Shown here: one piece after another, positions 46,111 to 59,006 of the stretch
How positions within the stretch are numbered: position 1 is the first letter of the stretch
Layout: every line of letters starts with the position of its first letter
Source: Ehretia macrophylla
Taxonomy: Eukaryota; Streptophyta; Magnoliopsida; Boraginales; Ehretiaceae
Assembly: GCA_037974665.1 (NCBI GenBank)
Contig: CM075768.1
Span: 65,065,816-65,129,815, forward strand
Direction of reading: 5' to 3'
Length of the DNA: 64,000 nt
Program-made: the position numbers and the translations under genes
The notes under the pieces: generated by a model
Seen by the model: the letters and a program-made list of their open reading frames with translations, nothing else
The model's database searches: none
Told to the model about the DNA's origin: nothing

Positions 46111-46228
46111 GGGAGCAACACGATGACTTCATAGGGGGTCACCCATCCTAGTACTACTCTCGCCCAAGCACGCTTTACTTCGGAGTTCTGATGGGATCTG
46201 ATGCATTAGTGCTAGTATGATCGCACCC
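46111..46228 (-). rRNA. 5S rRNA copy 34
   Basis: Full length, about eight differences (GGGAGCAAC, CGATGACTTCATAGG, CGCTTTACTTC in the A box). Confidence 0.84.
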
Positions 46229-46787
46229 GTCATGTTGAGGGTACAATTCATTTATGTGTTAACGATTCACAGTCCCAGCCTAGAGAGATGGCCAATTCAA
46301 AAGGCCCAATGGGCTTAACGACAACCCATCCGCTTCAACAACGCTGCATCCTCACAAGACGTGATATCGACGCGTTGTAGGGTCCTCTAATGTCCCGCGA
46401 GTAAGGTTGTTGTCCTTTTAACAGCTCACGACGTACGATCCGGGTCAAAAAATTAGAGCAAAAGAGGAAAACTGGCCTGAAATTGATGAAAACGTTCGAT
46501 TTTGGGCTCCAAAAATGGGCACAGCGTGCAAGCTGGCTGCCCCCGTTGTAGAGCTCTCAGAGAGCTTTGTAACGGTATGATGTGCGCCGCGTAACTCCTT
46601 ACGGATCAAAAGTTATGGGCACCAGAACGACGGAGAGCTGGTCACAAGCCCTACGCCCTCGGTTTGCGGGCTCATCCTCTACGTGAAGCGAAGTTGTCTT
46701 GCCCAATGTTCCGTGGAATTCGGTAATAGAAATTTGGTGGATAAAGTATCTTGGCAACCCTAACCAGGGCAAAACAAATTGAAAAGG

Positions 46788-46905
46788 GGGTACAACACGA
46801 GGACTTCCTATGGGGTCACCCATCCTAGTACTACTTTCGTCCAAGCACGCTTAACTTTGGAGTTCTGGTGGGATGCGGTGCATTAGTGCTGGTATGATCA
46901 CACCC
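46788..46905 (-). rRNA. 5S rRNA copy 35
   Basis: Full length, about nine differences (GGGTACAAC, CCTATGGGG, CTTTCGTCCAAG, TGGTGGGATGCGG). The downstream terminator run is broken (AAAACAAATT). Confidence 0.82.
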
Positions 46906-47464
46906 GTCATCTTGAGGGCACAATTCCTTTATTTGTTAACGGTTCACAGTCCCAGCCTAGAGAGATGGCAAATTCAAAAGGCCCAATGGGCTTAACGATA
47001 ACCCATCCGCTTCAACAACGAAGCATGCTAGCAAGACGTGATGTCGACGCGTTGTAGGGCCCCCTAATGTCCCGCGAGTAAGGTTGTCGTCTTTTTAACC
47101 GCTCACGACGTACGATCCGGGATGAAAAAATAGAGCAAAAGAAGAAAAGTGGCTTGAAACTGATGAAAACGTTTGATTTTGGGCTCCAAAAAGGGCACAA
47201 CGAGAAAGCTCGTTGCCCCCTTCGTAGAGCTGTCGGAGAGCTTTGCAACGGTATACTGTGCGCCGCGTAATTCCTTAGAGAACAAAAGTTATGGGCACCG
47301 AAGCGATAGAGACCTGGTCACAAGCCCTACGCCCTCGGTTTGCAAGCCCAGCCTCCATGTGAAGCGAAGTTGTGTTGCCCAATGTGCCATGGCATTCGAT
47401 AATAGAAATGTGGTAGATAAAGTATTTTGGCAACCCAAACTGGAGCAAAAAATTTTGAAAAGGG

Positions 47465-47582
47465 GGGTGTAACACGAGGACTTCCCAAGGGGTCACCCAT
47501 CCTAGTACTACTCTCGCCCAAGCACGCTTAACTTCAGAGTTCTGATGGGATCCGGTGCATTAGTGTTGGTATGATCGCACCC
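47465..47582 (-). rRNA. 5S rRNA copy 36
   Basis: Full length, about four differences (GGGTGTAAC, CCAAGGGG, TTCAGAG, TGTTGGTATG). Type B spacer. Confidence 0.9.
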
Positions 47583-48141
47583 GTCATGTTGAGGGCACAA
47601 TTCCTTTATGTGTTAACGGTTCACAGTCCCAGCCTAGAGAGATGGCCAATTCAAAAGGCCCAATGGGCTTAACGACAATCCATCCGCTTCAACAGCTCAG
47701 CATTCTCGCAAGACGTGATATAGACGCGTTGTAGGGCCCTATAAATATCCCGCGAGTATGGTTGTCGTCTTTTTAACAGCTCACGACGTACGATGCGGGA
47801 CGAAAAAATAGAGCAAAAGAAGAAAACTCGCCTGAAACTTATGAAAATATTTGATTTTGGGCTCCAAAAATGGGCAAAATGAGCAAGCTGGCTGCCCACG
47901 TCATAGAGCTCTCAGTGAGCTTTGCAACGGTATGTTGTGCACCGTGTAACTTCTTACAGATCAAAAGTTATGGGCACCAGAGTGACGGAGACCTGGTCAC
48001 AAGCCCTACGCCCTCGATTTACCGGCCCAACCTCTACGTGAAGCGAAGTTGTCTTGCCCAACGTTCCGTGGATTCAGTAATAGAAATTTGGTGGATAAAG
48101 TATCTTGGCAGCCCTAACCAGGGCAAAAAAACTTGAAAAGG

Positions 48142-48259
48142 AGGTGCAACACGAGGACTTCCAAGGGGGTCACCCATCCTAGTACTACTCTCGCCCAAGC
48201 ATGCTTAGCTTCAGAGTTCTGATGGGATCCGGTGCATTAGTGCTGGTATGATCGCACCC
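48142..48259 (-). rRNA. 5S rRNA copy 37
   Basis: Full length, about five differences. Two are in the A box (AGCATGCTTAGCTTC on plus). Confidence 0.88.
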
Positions 48260-48818
48260 GTCATGTTGAGGGCACAATTCCTTTATTTGTTAACGGTTCA
48301 CAGTCTCAGCCTAGAGGGATAGCCCATTCAAAAGGCCCAATGGGTTTAACGAGAACCCATCCGCTTCAACAACACAGCATCCTCGCAAGACGTGATATCG
48401 ACGCATTGTAAGGCCCTCTAATGTCCCACGAGCAAGGTTGTCGTCCTTTTAACAACTCATGACGTACGATGAGGGACGGAAAAACATAGTAAAAGAAGAA
48501 AAGTGGCCCGAAAGTGATTAAAACGTTAGATTTTGGGTTCCAAAAAGGGCACAGCGAGCAAGCTCACTGCCCCCTTCGTAGAGCTGTCGGAGAGCTTTGT
48601 AATGGTACGCTGTGCACCGCGTAACTCCTTACGGATCATAAGTTATGGGCACCGGAGCGACGGAGACCTGGTCACGAGCCCTACGCCCTCGGTTTGCTGG
48701 CCCAGCCTCCACGTGAAGCGAAGTTGTCTTGCCCAAGGTACCGTGGGATTCGATAATAGAAATGTGGTGGATAAAGTATCTTGGCAACCCAAACCGGAGC
48801 AAAAAAAATTGAAAAGGG

Positions 48819-48936
48819 GGGTGCAACACGAGGACTTCCCAGGGGGTCACCCATCTTTGTACTACTCTCGCCCAAGCACGCTTAACTTCGAAGTTCTGAT
48901 GGGATCCGGTGCATTAGTGCTGGTATGATCGCACCC
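48819..48936 (-). rRNA. 5S rRNA copy 38
   Basis: Full length, about three differences (CATCTTTGTAC in the C-box region, TTCGAAG). CATCTTTG is shared with copy 17, also a B-type unit. An LTR is inserted 44 bp upstream of its start, just beyond the expected external promoter elements. Confidence 0.9.
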
Positions 48937-48980
48937 GTCATGTTGAGGGCACAATTCTTTTATGTGTTAACGATTCACAG

Positions 48981-51900
48981 TGTCACGCCCCAACCCGGCA
49001 TATGAAGGTTAGACTAGGGTGTGATCTAAACATTCAAGTCACGTCTCGTACTTAACCGTTCATGTAGATTTAACACTTAACATTTTGGCCTAAACTCCAA
49101 TATTTTTTGAAAAACCGGCAGCGTTACGGTTGTAATTGGGCTCTTTGGTTTTATCTAATTCTCTCAACGCCTCAAAATTTTCCATCTCAAATTCATTTTC
49201 AACTAAGATTAGTATTTATCATCAATTGAAATGCCTACTGGTTGTCTTGATGTCTCATTTAATTAATAACCTAGCATGATACTATGTCTCGTTCGTTTGT
49301 TAATCCTCGTTACAAAAGTACCTATTGATCTTAGCTTAATAGCGAGTACCTGCTTAAGATTTGGTTGGTTCATTTTACTTAGCCCTTACCTAATGCTTCA
49401 TAATCCTATTATAGGTACTAGCAGTAATAATAGCAAAATGACCATAGTAGCGTCTAGTGTCTGTCTAGTTAACATCAGTACAAACCAAAATTAGACCCCA
49501 AATTACAATGGGAGTCTTTTACATTACAAATCAAGCAACAAAAAAAAGAAATAGTCCTCAAGTAGCATAGTTCACAAATAGCCATAATCACGCAAGGCAA
49601 ATAGGACAGGCAATCACTCCAAGGAATCATCGTTAGGCACATCGTCCTCAGGTACCTGTTCTTGATCTTCTTCACCTGAGATGATAAAAGAGGGTGAGTC
49701 ATTATGAACTCAGCGAGGGGGAACGAGAAATAGGTTTTGAAACTCATTTTCCGGTTCAACTTATGAAAATCTTTTTGCAAGCATGAATATAACACAATTA
49801 AGTACATAACAATAATATAAGGTAAAGGAACACAATTACCAGTCTTCCCTCCCGAGGTTCTCCAGGAACCAAGCGAGAGTACTTATACATATAGAAAAGG
49901 ATACGGTGAGCTTTTGCTCTCAGTGGTTGCGGCCGACTTCAAATCATCCCCTCAACACGCCAAGTGGGTGTACTCCGGATGTACCCCGAAATCCTATGAC
50001 CCAACTCTCCGAGGAAGTCTAGCCCCCAAGCGAAAGAGGGAATTGGACAGTAGTAGTAACGGGTGCACCGGCAAGCCCGATGCCGCCCGGTGTGCGTGAT
50101 CGCTACCACGCCAGACTGAAAGGTTGCAACCTTGTATGCAATGCATATTTATGACATTTAATATATCACATTAGGAGGACAACAAAGTAGGTTGCCTCCG
50201 GACAGTCATAAGATTGCACATTGACAAGTAAATAAGCGATGCACGAATAGACAAGTAATTTCACTTGAAAAGCATATGGAGTTATATGAACATTAAACGG
50301 GCAGCCATGTAACACATGTAAATCAAATCATATAACTCATTTCAAAGTCCACGTAATTAAATATTAAGATTATTCAACATGTAACAACATCTACGTGGGC
50401 TCGGATGCAAGAAATGCCTATTTGTCAACATGCAATGATCAAAATCACATTTAAGGGTATAAGGGAATCTACAGGCAGCCTACTAAGCATATAATTCCAC
50501 ACAATATCCAAATGATCAACACTTAGCAAGTTCGCCTAGTCACTAGGGTTTCCATTTCGTGCTTACCCGTGCAATTAAGCCCCAAGTCAACTCAAAATCA
50601 ATCTCAAGCCAAGCATCAATTAATCCAAACATCCCCAAGTAATCAAAACAGTCGAAAAAACATCCCAATGACACAATCCAAAGCAATTAATACCACAAGA
50701 GAAGTTACAACAAATTTTCTAAGCATATAACTAAATGAAACCCTCACTGCAATAGGCTGTTTTCTCTCAATCATTGAGTCCAGCAATCAATCTCCAATTC
50801 CAGTGAATAAGATTTCAAATTAAATCTTAAGAAGTGAACTAAAATCAGAAACAAACCTTGCATCATTTGGAGTTAGGGATCATTAGTTATAGCCGAAACA
50901 GTGAGATAGCACAAAACTGTCCAGATTTGCACACATTTCACTAATTGACGTTTGTGAGGTCCTTAGGGTCAGATTTAGCCTTGGTCCATTTCTGACACAA
51001 ATGTCCAGAACCGAAAAATATAGCAGCACACCAAATTTCATGCATTTTGGACATCATTTACTAAGTCACATCTGGTTCGTTCTACAAGGTCAGTGCATCT
51101 GCCAAAACCTGCTTCATTTTTTCCAGATTTCCAGATTTGGACACATTTCAAAGATTTTCCATTTTGAGGACCTTAGAGTCACAATTAGCTTTCACCTATT
51201 TCTGCAAAAAATGTTCAAAACTGGCCATACTAGTCACCTACTAATTTTAATGCATTTTCACCATCAAGTTCCTAGCCAAACTCACCTCGAACCAACGGGT
51301 TAGAGAGCTGTCACATAATCCGACTTCACCTATCATCACTTTCAAGCCAAAATCTTGCCATGCATGGTTGAAGAAGCTTATGAACGAACATATAACTCAA
51401 GTACAGAAGCAAATACATACATTTAAGAGCATGCATGTGGATTTTTGAAGGATTTTCAAAAGGTTTTAGCCCTCACCTTAGCAAATCAACAAGAAGATGC
51501 ACAAAACTTGTTGAAGCACAAAATTCTTCTTCTTCTTTGCTTAGCCGAGATTTCAACTTGATTTTCTCTATTTTTCCTAGCTTTGTGACCAAGCTATTAG
51601 TACATGCATGTGGTTAGAACAAGAAGAAAAGAAATGGAAGCTAACAAACTCACCAAGGCCGAAATGAAGACTCAAGAGCTTGCTTGTGAGTTTTCTTGCA
51701 AACTAGCTAGCTTGGTTGAGTTCCTTTGCTTGTGGCTTGTCTTGATTAACCATATGATGATGAAGATGAGCTAAGAGGTGTATGAACTCAGCCAAAACCG
51801 AGATTGAGAGAGAAGAATGAGAGGGAGAGAGAGAAATGTGAGGAGAGTGAGAGAAATGAGAGAAAATAGAAGCTTTTGCAATTGTTGATGCAAATGTTGG

Positions 51901-52433
51901 CCTTGGGCATGCAAAAATCAGATTTTGTGTCATCTTTTGAGCATCTTTTGAATTGTTTTAGCATGTGTGTAAGAGAATGTTGGGTATTTAGGGATTTTAG
52001 GTAGAATAGAATATAGGATATGTTTAGAGGTTTGTGAGATTTTGTCTTGTAGTGAGTTTAAAATATAATATTTAGGTGTTAGTGGATTTTGTAGAGATTT
52101 GAATTAGGATTATAATAATAGTTAGTGGTGTTTGTAGGATTATTTTATAGTCTAGTGCTTTGTGTAGGATTCTTTCTTGATTAACGTGGTGGCACAGATT
52201 CCTAGGTCTAGGGCACGAATTACGAGGTAGACACGAACTTCAAGACTAATGCACGTACTTCAAGATAAATGCACGGATTTCAATGCAAATGCACGCAACC
52301 CTAGGTAAATGTATGTAAACCAATACAAGGCACGTAATTCAATGCAATGCACGTAAATTGAGGTACGACTCTTAAACCTAGGTTAGGACATGCAATTCAA
52401 GGTAACATACGTTATTCGGGGTCGGGCCTCACA
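48981..52433 (-). repeat. Gypsy LTR (subfamily I) of a truncated element
   Basis: 3453 bp, TGTCACGCC to GGCCTCACA on plus, followed directly by a polypurine tract (TAAGGAGCGGAGGA on minus, 52434-52447). It is therefore the 3' LTR of a minus-strand element, not a solo LTR. It keeps the TATA box (52142-52149) and the long block of degenerate short repeats (52175-52433). Left flank is CACAG; no matching right flank is visible because the other end is lost. Confidence 0.9.
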
Positions 52434-54638
52434 TCCTCCGCTCCTTAAAAGAATTTCGTCCCGAAATTCATTTTTTCCTATTGAGGTCATTTAGACAGAT
52501 TCCAACCATTGTTATTTTCCAACTCTGGCTCGTCCTTTGCTCTGTGATCTCTCTTATTACAACGAATTCACTTCCTAGCTTTCTCCAATCATTTAATTCG
52601 GTGTGACCCCTACATTTACAGTTCGTTCCTTTGAACAACTCTATTTTCTCCAATTGATCTTAAGGTCGAGTTCATTAACTAAGGTTAGAATCTCCAAACA
52701 TAGTCATCAAAGCTGTATCGGTATTCTAACAATATAACTATAACTCCAAAATCATGACTCATGTTGTATCAATCTTGCATTCATACCTCAAAAGGAATAT
52801 CACAATAATTCCATGATCCTAGGGTGACATACGCTAATTTCAAGATGATAGGTTTATATCCGATTCACATATCCTATCTACTAGCTTCAAAATTGTTAGC
52901 ACGTAGGACATACACATGTTATGGATTATTCCCATGATACGACCCTATTTTCAGGTTGAACTCACCAAACAAACTAATTCATCTCAAGTCGTCATCTATC
53001 GGTAGTATCATAGTTCTTATCTTGAAGGTACATTGGATTAGTAAATTTTCTAATGACTAGTCTTCCGGTTATAAGCTCCTATTCACTAACATCCTTTCCC
53101 AGCCTCATTAACCTTCACACTCGTAATCAAGGAGAAAGACCGTTGAGATTCATTAAACACGAATTCTAAGGTTTATTAAGTATCACCAACAAATGCCATT
53201 GAAATTGCATGGGTAAACTGATCATGTCGCACTAGTTCAACTCTTACAAGTAAATTCATCAACTCGTAATCCACGATTTATTTCCTTATTCAAATCCATA
53301 TCTTCAAGTCACGAGGCTTCAGAATTTCTTTAATCTTAACCAAGACTCTTAAGGCGAATAGTTTCAATCTCAAATAAATTTCACTCACCTCAATTCAAGG
53401 TTACGTCATACTTAAGAAGATAATGGTCCTACTCACTTAGCGACCTAGTCATTCCTTCGAACACTTAATGCCTGCCAACATATCTTGAACATTAATGTTA
53501 CTAAGCTAGGGCCGTAGGCATGTAAGTGATATCAATGCTCCACTAGGTTATCGGCCAAACAACAACAATCCTAGGACTATAAATGGGTACCGAAATGACC
53601 GAGCTCATAAAATACTTACACGAGATAACTTCAAGGTTGTATCAATATAAGAATTATGACCACGAGGCATCCTTCAACATAACCTAATATAACTTCAAAA
53701 GTAACCAATCACTTATTTAACTATCACTACAAGATTCACCCTTCTTATTCAACGACCACAATTCGAAGTCTACCAATCGCTAGTTTCTAGATGTGAAACG
53801 GTGCACATAGATACGGTGGTCTAACAATAGTCTCTTGGGTCATTATGACTCTAATTCATCTCTATCTTAACTCTATGAAATCTTACTCTTCTCATTTACA
53901 TATTCAACGAGCTAAGAGCATCAAGACTCATCGACTTTAGGTCCCAGGGTTCACCATGAATCATCATGCATCCACACTATTAGCTATTTAGGATTTCTAA
54001 TCATACCCTAACGACTCCACTTTGTAACCGAATGCTTTAATCTCATTTCCATGGTTTATATATTAGGTCCATCGGTAATACTTATGGATATATGCTCCCT
54101 AATATCCTTTAGGGTATCCAAATAACAAGTGTATAGAATGACTTACGTTGCATAATCACAACTAAATCCGAGGGGCAACAATTTGATACCATGATTCTTA
54201 ATATCACCAATATCTAACTTAGGACCTTAGCAACATTAATCATCTAATACATAATTCAATACCTTACACTCTCATTCGACCTAACATTTAGGTGTAGTCT
54301 TCCGAACACGAGTTCTAGTTACATGGATTCCTCGATTCCAACATCCCTATATCTTGTTATACTAAAGATTCAACAACCTTGTTAAACTTAGTCTCCAGAA
54401 TTGCCTACATGTCTTGAGGTTATCCATTGTTAAGTTACTTAAACATACTATTCACGCCTTAATAATCTAACCATTATCGTCAATTTCCACGAGTTCATCT
54501 CTTAATTTCTAGGTCACAATCTTACCATTGAGTGAACTTGAAACTCGTTAATATACACCTTATTAGGTTCAACGATACTTAATTCCAATCAAGTAAGGAT
54601 TCAATCATATAAATAGTCTATTATACAATTTCAATCAA
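52434..54638 (-). mobile_element. Non-coding interior of truncated LTR element
   Basis: About 2.2 kb with no recognisable gag or pol domain and no open frame above about 60 codons. It is joined on the left to an LTR through a conserved polypurine tract, and on the right abruptly to 5S spacer at about 54639 (GTAACTCCTTACGG). AT-rich. Either a non-autonomous derivative with a non-coding interior (LARD-like) or a degraded 3' non-coding part of a larger element. Its 5' end, primer-binding site and second LTR are missing, and about 320 bp of 5S spacer are also lost at the junction. Confidence 0.65.
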
Positions 54639-54835
54639 GTAACTCCTTACGGATCAAAAGTTATGGGCACCGGAACGACGGAGACCTGGTCACAAGTCCT
54701 ACGCCCTCGGTTTGCGGGACGAGCCTCCACGTGAAGCGAAGTTGTCTTGCCCAAGGTGCCGTGGGATTTGATAATAGAAATTTGATGTATAAAGTATCAT
54801 GGAAACCCAAATCGGAGCAAAAAAATTGAAAATGG

Positions 54836-54952
54836 GGGTGCAACACGAGGACTTCCTAGGGGGTCACCCATCCGAGTACTACCCTTGCCCAAGCACGCTT
54901 AACTTTGGAGTTTTTATGGATCCGGTGCATTAGTGTTGCTATGATCGCACCC
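54836..54952 (-). pseudogene. 5S rRNA copy 39, 1-nt deletion
   Basis: 117 nt. GAGTTTTTATGGATCC replaces GAGTTCTGATGGGATCC, and ACCCTTGCCCAAG alters the region between boxes. Type B spacer. First unit after the truncated element; its downstream spacer is cut short by the junction. Confidence 0.83.
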
Positions 54953-55509
54953 GTCATGTTGAGGGCACAATTCCTTTATGTGTTAATAATTCACAGTCCG
55001 CCTAGAGAGATGGCTAATTCAAAAGGCCCAATGGGCTTAACGATAATCCATCTTCTTCAACAACGCAGCATCCTAGAAAGACGTGATATCGATGCCCTGT
55101 AGCGCCCCCTAATGTCCTGCGAGTACAGTTGTCGTCTTTTTAACAACTCACGACGTACGATCCGGGACAAAACAACAGAGCAAAAGAAGAAAAGTGGCTT
55201 GAAACTGATGAAAACGTTCAATTTTGAGCAACAAAAAAGGGCAAAGCGAGCAAGCTAGCTACCCCCGTCGTAGAGCTCTCATAGAGATTTGAAACGGTAT
55301 GCCGTGCACCGCGTAACTCCTTACGGATCAAAAGTTATGGGCACCGGAGCGACAGAGACCTGGTCACATGCCCTATGCCTTCGGTTGGCGGGCCCAGCCT
55401 CTACGTGAAGCGAAGTTGTCTTCCCCAATTTTCCGTGGGATTCGGTAATCAAAATTTGGTGGATAAAGTATCTTGGCAACCCTAACCAGGGCAAAAAAAA
55501 TTGAAAATG

Positions 55510-55627
55510 GGATGCAACACGAGGACTTCCCAAGGGGTCACCCATCCTAGTACTACTCTCGCCCAAGCACGCTTAACTTCGGAGTTCTGATGGGATCCGG
55601 TGCATTAGTGCTGGTATGATCACACCC
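55510..55627 (-). rRNA. 5S rRNA copy 40
   Basis: Full length, about three differences: GGATGCAAC at the 3' end, CCAAGGGG, and GATCACACCC. The GCATCC 3' end occurs in other plant 5S genes and could still pair with the 5' end through a G-U. Good preservation. Confidence 0.91.
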
Positions 55628-56184
55628 GTCATGTTGAGGGCATAATTCCTTTATTTGTTAACGGTTCACAATCCCAGCCTAGAGAGATGGCCCATTCAAA
55701 GGCCCAATGGGCATATCAACAACCCATCCGCTTAAAAAATGCAGCATCCTCACAAGACGTGATATCGACGCGTTATAGGGCCCTCTAATGTCCCGTTAGT
55801 AAGGTTTTCATCCTTTTAACAACTCACCACGTACAATCCGGGATGAAAAAACATAGCAAACGAAGAAAAGTGGCCTGAAACTGATGAAAATGTTCAATTT
55901 TGTGCTCCAAAAAGGGCATGACGAGCAAGCTCGCTACCCCCTTCGTAGAGATGTCGAAGAGCTATACAACGGTATGCTGTGCGCCGCATAACTCCTTACG
56001 GATCAAAAGTTATTGGTACCGGAGCGACGGAGACCTAGTCACAAGCCCTACGCCCTCGGTTTGAGGGCCCAGCCTCCACGTGAAGCGAAGTTGTCTTGCC
56101 CAAGGCGCCGTGGGATTCGATAATAGAAATGTGGCGGATAATGTATCTTGGCAACCCAATCCGGAGCAAAAAAAATTGAAAGAG

Positions 56185-56302
56185 GGGTGCAACACGAGGA
56201 CTTCCCAGGAGGTCACCCATCCTAGTACTATTCTCGCCCAATCACGCTTAACTTCGGAGTTCTGATGGGATCCGGTGCATTAGTGCTACTATGATCGCAC
56301 CC
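56185..56302 (-). rRNA. 5S rRNA copy 41
   Basis: Full length, about five differences (CCAGGAGGTC, GTACTATTCTC, CCCAATCACG, GCTACTATG). Type B spacer with the private variant GGCGGATAATGTATC. Confidence 0.88.
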
Positions 56303-56860
56303 GTCATGTTTAGGGCACAATTCCTTTATGTGTTAACGGTTCATAGTCCCAGCCTAGAGAGAGGGCTAATTCAAAAGGCCCAATGGGCTTAACGCCAACC
56401 CATCCGCTTCAACAACGCAGCTTCCTTGCAAGACGTGATATCTACGCGTTGTAGGGCCCTCTAATGTCCCGCGAGTAAGGTTGTCGTCCTTTTAACAGCT
56501 CACGATGTACGATCCAGGACGGAAAAACATAGCAAAAGAAGGAAAGTGGCCCAAAACTGATGAAAACGTTTGATTTCGGGCTCCAAAAACGGGCACAACG
56601 AGAAAGCTGCTACCTCCAACGTAGAGCTCTCAGAGAGCTTTGCAACGGTATACTGTGCGCCACGTAACTCCTTACGGATCAAAAATTATGGGCATCGGAG
56701 CGACGGAGACCTGGTCACAAGCCTTACGCCCCCGGTTTGCGAGCCCAGCGTCTACGTGAAGCGAAATTGTCTTGCCCAATGTTCCGTGGGATTCGGTAAT
56801 AGAAATTTGGTGGACAAAGTATCTTGGCAACCCTAACCAGGCCAAAAAGAATTGAAAACG

Positions 56861-56978
56861 GGATGCAACACGAGGACTTCCCAAGGGGTCACCTATCCAA
56901 GTACTTCTCTCGCCCAAGCACGCTTAACTTCGGAGTTCTAATGGGATTCGGTGCATTAGTGCTGGTATGATCACACCC
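56861..56978 (-). rRNA. 5S rRNA copy 42
   Basis: Full length, about eight differences. Shares GGATGCAAC and upstream spacer variants with copy 40. The downstream A-run is interrupted (AAAAAGAATTG). Confidence 0.85.
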
Positions 56979-57537
56979 GTCATGTTGAGGGCACCATTCC
57001 TTTATTTGTTAACGGTTCACAGTCCCAGCCTAGAGAGATGGCCCATTCAAAAGGCCCAATGGGCATAACGACAACCCATCAGCTTAAAAAATGCAGCATC
57101 CTCGCAAGATATGATATCGACGCGTTGTAGGGCCCTCTAATGTCCCGCGAGTAAGGTTGTTGTCCTTTTAACAGCTCACGACGTACGATTCGGGATGGAA
57201 AAACTTTGCAAAAGAAGAAAAGTGGCTTGAAACTGATGAAAACGTTCGATTTTTGGCTCCAAAAAGGGCACAGTGAGCAAGCTCACTACCTCCTTCGTAG
57301 AGCTGCCGAAGAGCTTTGCATTGTATGCTGTGCACCGCGTAACTCCTTACGGATCAAAAGTTATGGGTACCGGAGAGACGGAGACCTAGTCACAAGCCCT
57401 ACGCCCTCAGTTTGCGGGCCCAGCCTCCACATGAAGCGAAGTTGTCTTGCCCAAGGCGCCGTGGGATTCGATAATAGAAATGTGGCAGATAATGTATCAT
57501 GGCAACCCAATCCGGAGGAAAAAAAAATTGAAAAGGG

Positions 57538-57655
57538 GGGTGCAACACGAGGACTTCCCAGGGGGTCATCCATCCTAGTACTACTCTCACCCAAGCACGC
57601 TTAACTTCGGAGTTCTGATGGGATCCGGTACATTAGTGCTGGTATGATCACACCC
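57538..57655 (-). rRNA. 5S rRNA copy 43
   Basis: Full length, about four differences (GTCATCCATCC, CTCACCCAAG, GGTACATTAG, GATCACACCC), nearly all C-to-T or G-to-A type. Type B spacer like that of copy 41. Confidence 0.9.
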
Positions 57656-58212
57656 ATCATGTAGAGGGCACAATTCCTTTATGTGTCAACGGTTCACAGT
57701 CCCAGCCTAGAGAGATGGCCAATTCAAAGGGCCCAATGGGCTTAAGGATAACCCATCTGCTTCAACAACACATCATCCTAGCAAGACGTGATATCGACGT
57801 GTTGTAGGGCCCCCTAATGTCCAACGAGTAAGGTTCTCGTCCTTTTAACAGCTCACACGTACGATCCGCGATGAAAAAATAGAGGAAAAGAAGAAAAGTG
57901 GCCTGAAACTGATGAAAACATTCAATTTTGGGCTCCAAAAAGGGCACAGTGAGCAAGCTGGCTACCCCCGTCGTAGAGCTCTCGGAGAGCTTTGCAACAG
58001 TATGCTGTGCGCCGCGTAACTCCTTACGGATCAAAAGTTATGGGCACCGGAGCGACGGAGACTTGGTCACAAGCCCTACGCCCTCGGTTTACGGGCCCAG
58101 CCTCTACGTGAAGCGAAGTTGTCTTGCCCAATGTTCCGTGGGATTCGGTAATAGAAATTTGGTGGATAAAGAATCTTGGCACCCCTAACCAGGGCAAAAA
58201 AAATTGAAAAGG

Positions 58213-58330
58213 GGGTGCAACACGAGGACTTCCTAGGTGGTCACCCATCCTAGTACTACTCTCGCCCAAGCACGCTTAACTTCGGAGTTCTGATAGGATT
58301 CGGTGCATTAGTGCTGGTATGATCACACCC
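58213..58330 (-). rRNA. 5S rRNA copy 44
   Basis: Full length, about five differences (TCCTAGGTGGTC, GATAGGATTCGG, GATCACACCC). Confidence 0.88.
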
Positions 58331-58888
58331 GTCATGTTGAGGGCACAATTCCTTTACGTGTTAACGGTTCACAGTCCCAGTCTAGAGAGATGGCTAATTC
58401 AAAAGGCCCAATGGGCTTAACGATAACCCATCCGCTTCAACAACACAGCATCCTAACAAGGCGTGATTTCGATGCGTTGTAGGGCCCCCTAATGTCCCGG
58501 GAGTAAGGTTGTCGTCCTTTTAACAACACACGACGTACGATCCAGGATGAAAAAATAGAGCAAAAGAAGAAAAGTGGACTGAAACTAATGAAAACGTTTG
58601 ATTTTGGGCTCCAAAAAAGGCATAGCGAGCAACCTCGCTGCCCCCGTCGTAGAGCTCTCAGAGAGCTTTGGAACGGTATGCTGTGCGCTGCGTAACTCCT
58701 TACGGATCAAAAGTTATGGGCACCGGAGCGACGGAGACCTGGTCACAAGCCCTACGCCCTGGGTTTGCGGGCCTAGCCTCTACGTGAAGCGAAGTTGTCT
58801 TGCCCAATGTTCCGTGGGATTCGATAATAGAAATTTGGTGGATAAAGTGTCTTGGCAACCCTAACCAAGGCAAAAAAAATTGAAAATG

Positions 58889-59006
58889 GGGTGCAACACG
58901 AGGACTTCCTAGGGGGTCACCCATCCTAGTACTACTCTCGCCCAAGCACGCTTAACTTCGGAGTTCTGATGGGATTCTATGCATTAGTGCTGGTAGGATC
59001 GCACCC
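58889..59006 (-). rRNA. 5S rRNA copy 45
   Basis: Full length, about five differences (TCCTAGGGGG, GGGATTCTATGC, GGTAGGATCG). Control region intact. Confidence 0.89.

Larger units (their letters stand above)
41510..48980 (-). repeat. 5S rDNA array segment, copies 28-38
   Basis: Eleven units at 673-680 bp spacing. Type B spacers go with copies 32, 36 and 38, and type A with the rest. This segment has no gene-body indels. The right end is CACAG (48976-48980), the target site of the next LTR. Confidence 0.95.

Noticed and set aside
52434-54638. Possible host intergenic DNA or a host gene
   Set aside because: No exon-like frames. It is joined to an LTR through an exact polypurine tract, so retroelement interior is the simpler reading, though not proven.
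58024-58269. Recurrent minus-strand frame of about 81 codons beginning MGESSTRMGDPLGSPRVAPP
   Set aside because: Its first residues are simply a translation of the 5S rRNA 3' half, and the rest is spacer. A common false prediction over 5S genes.
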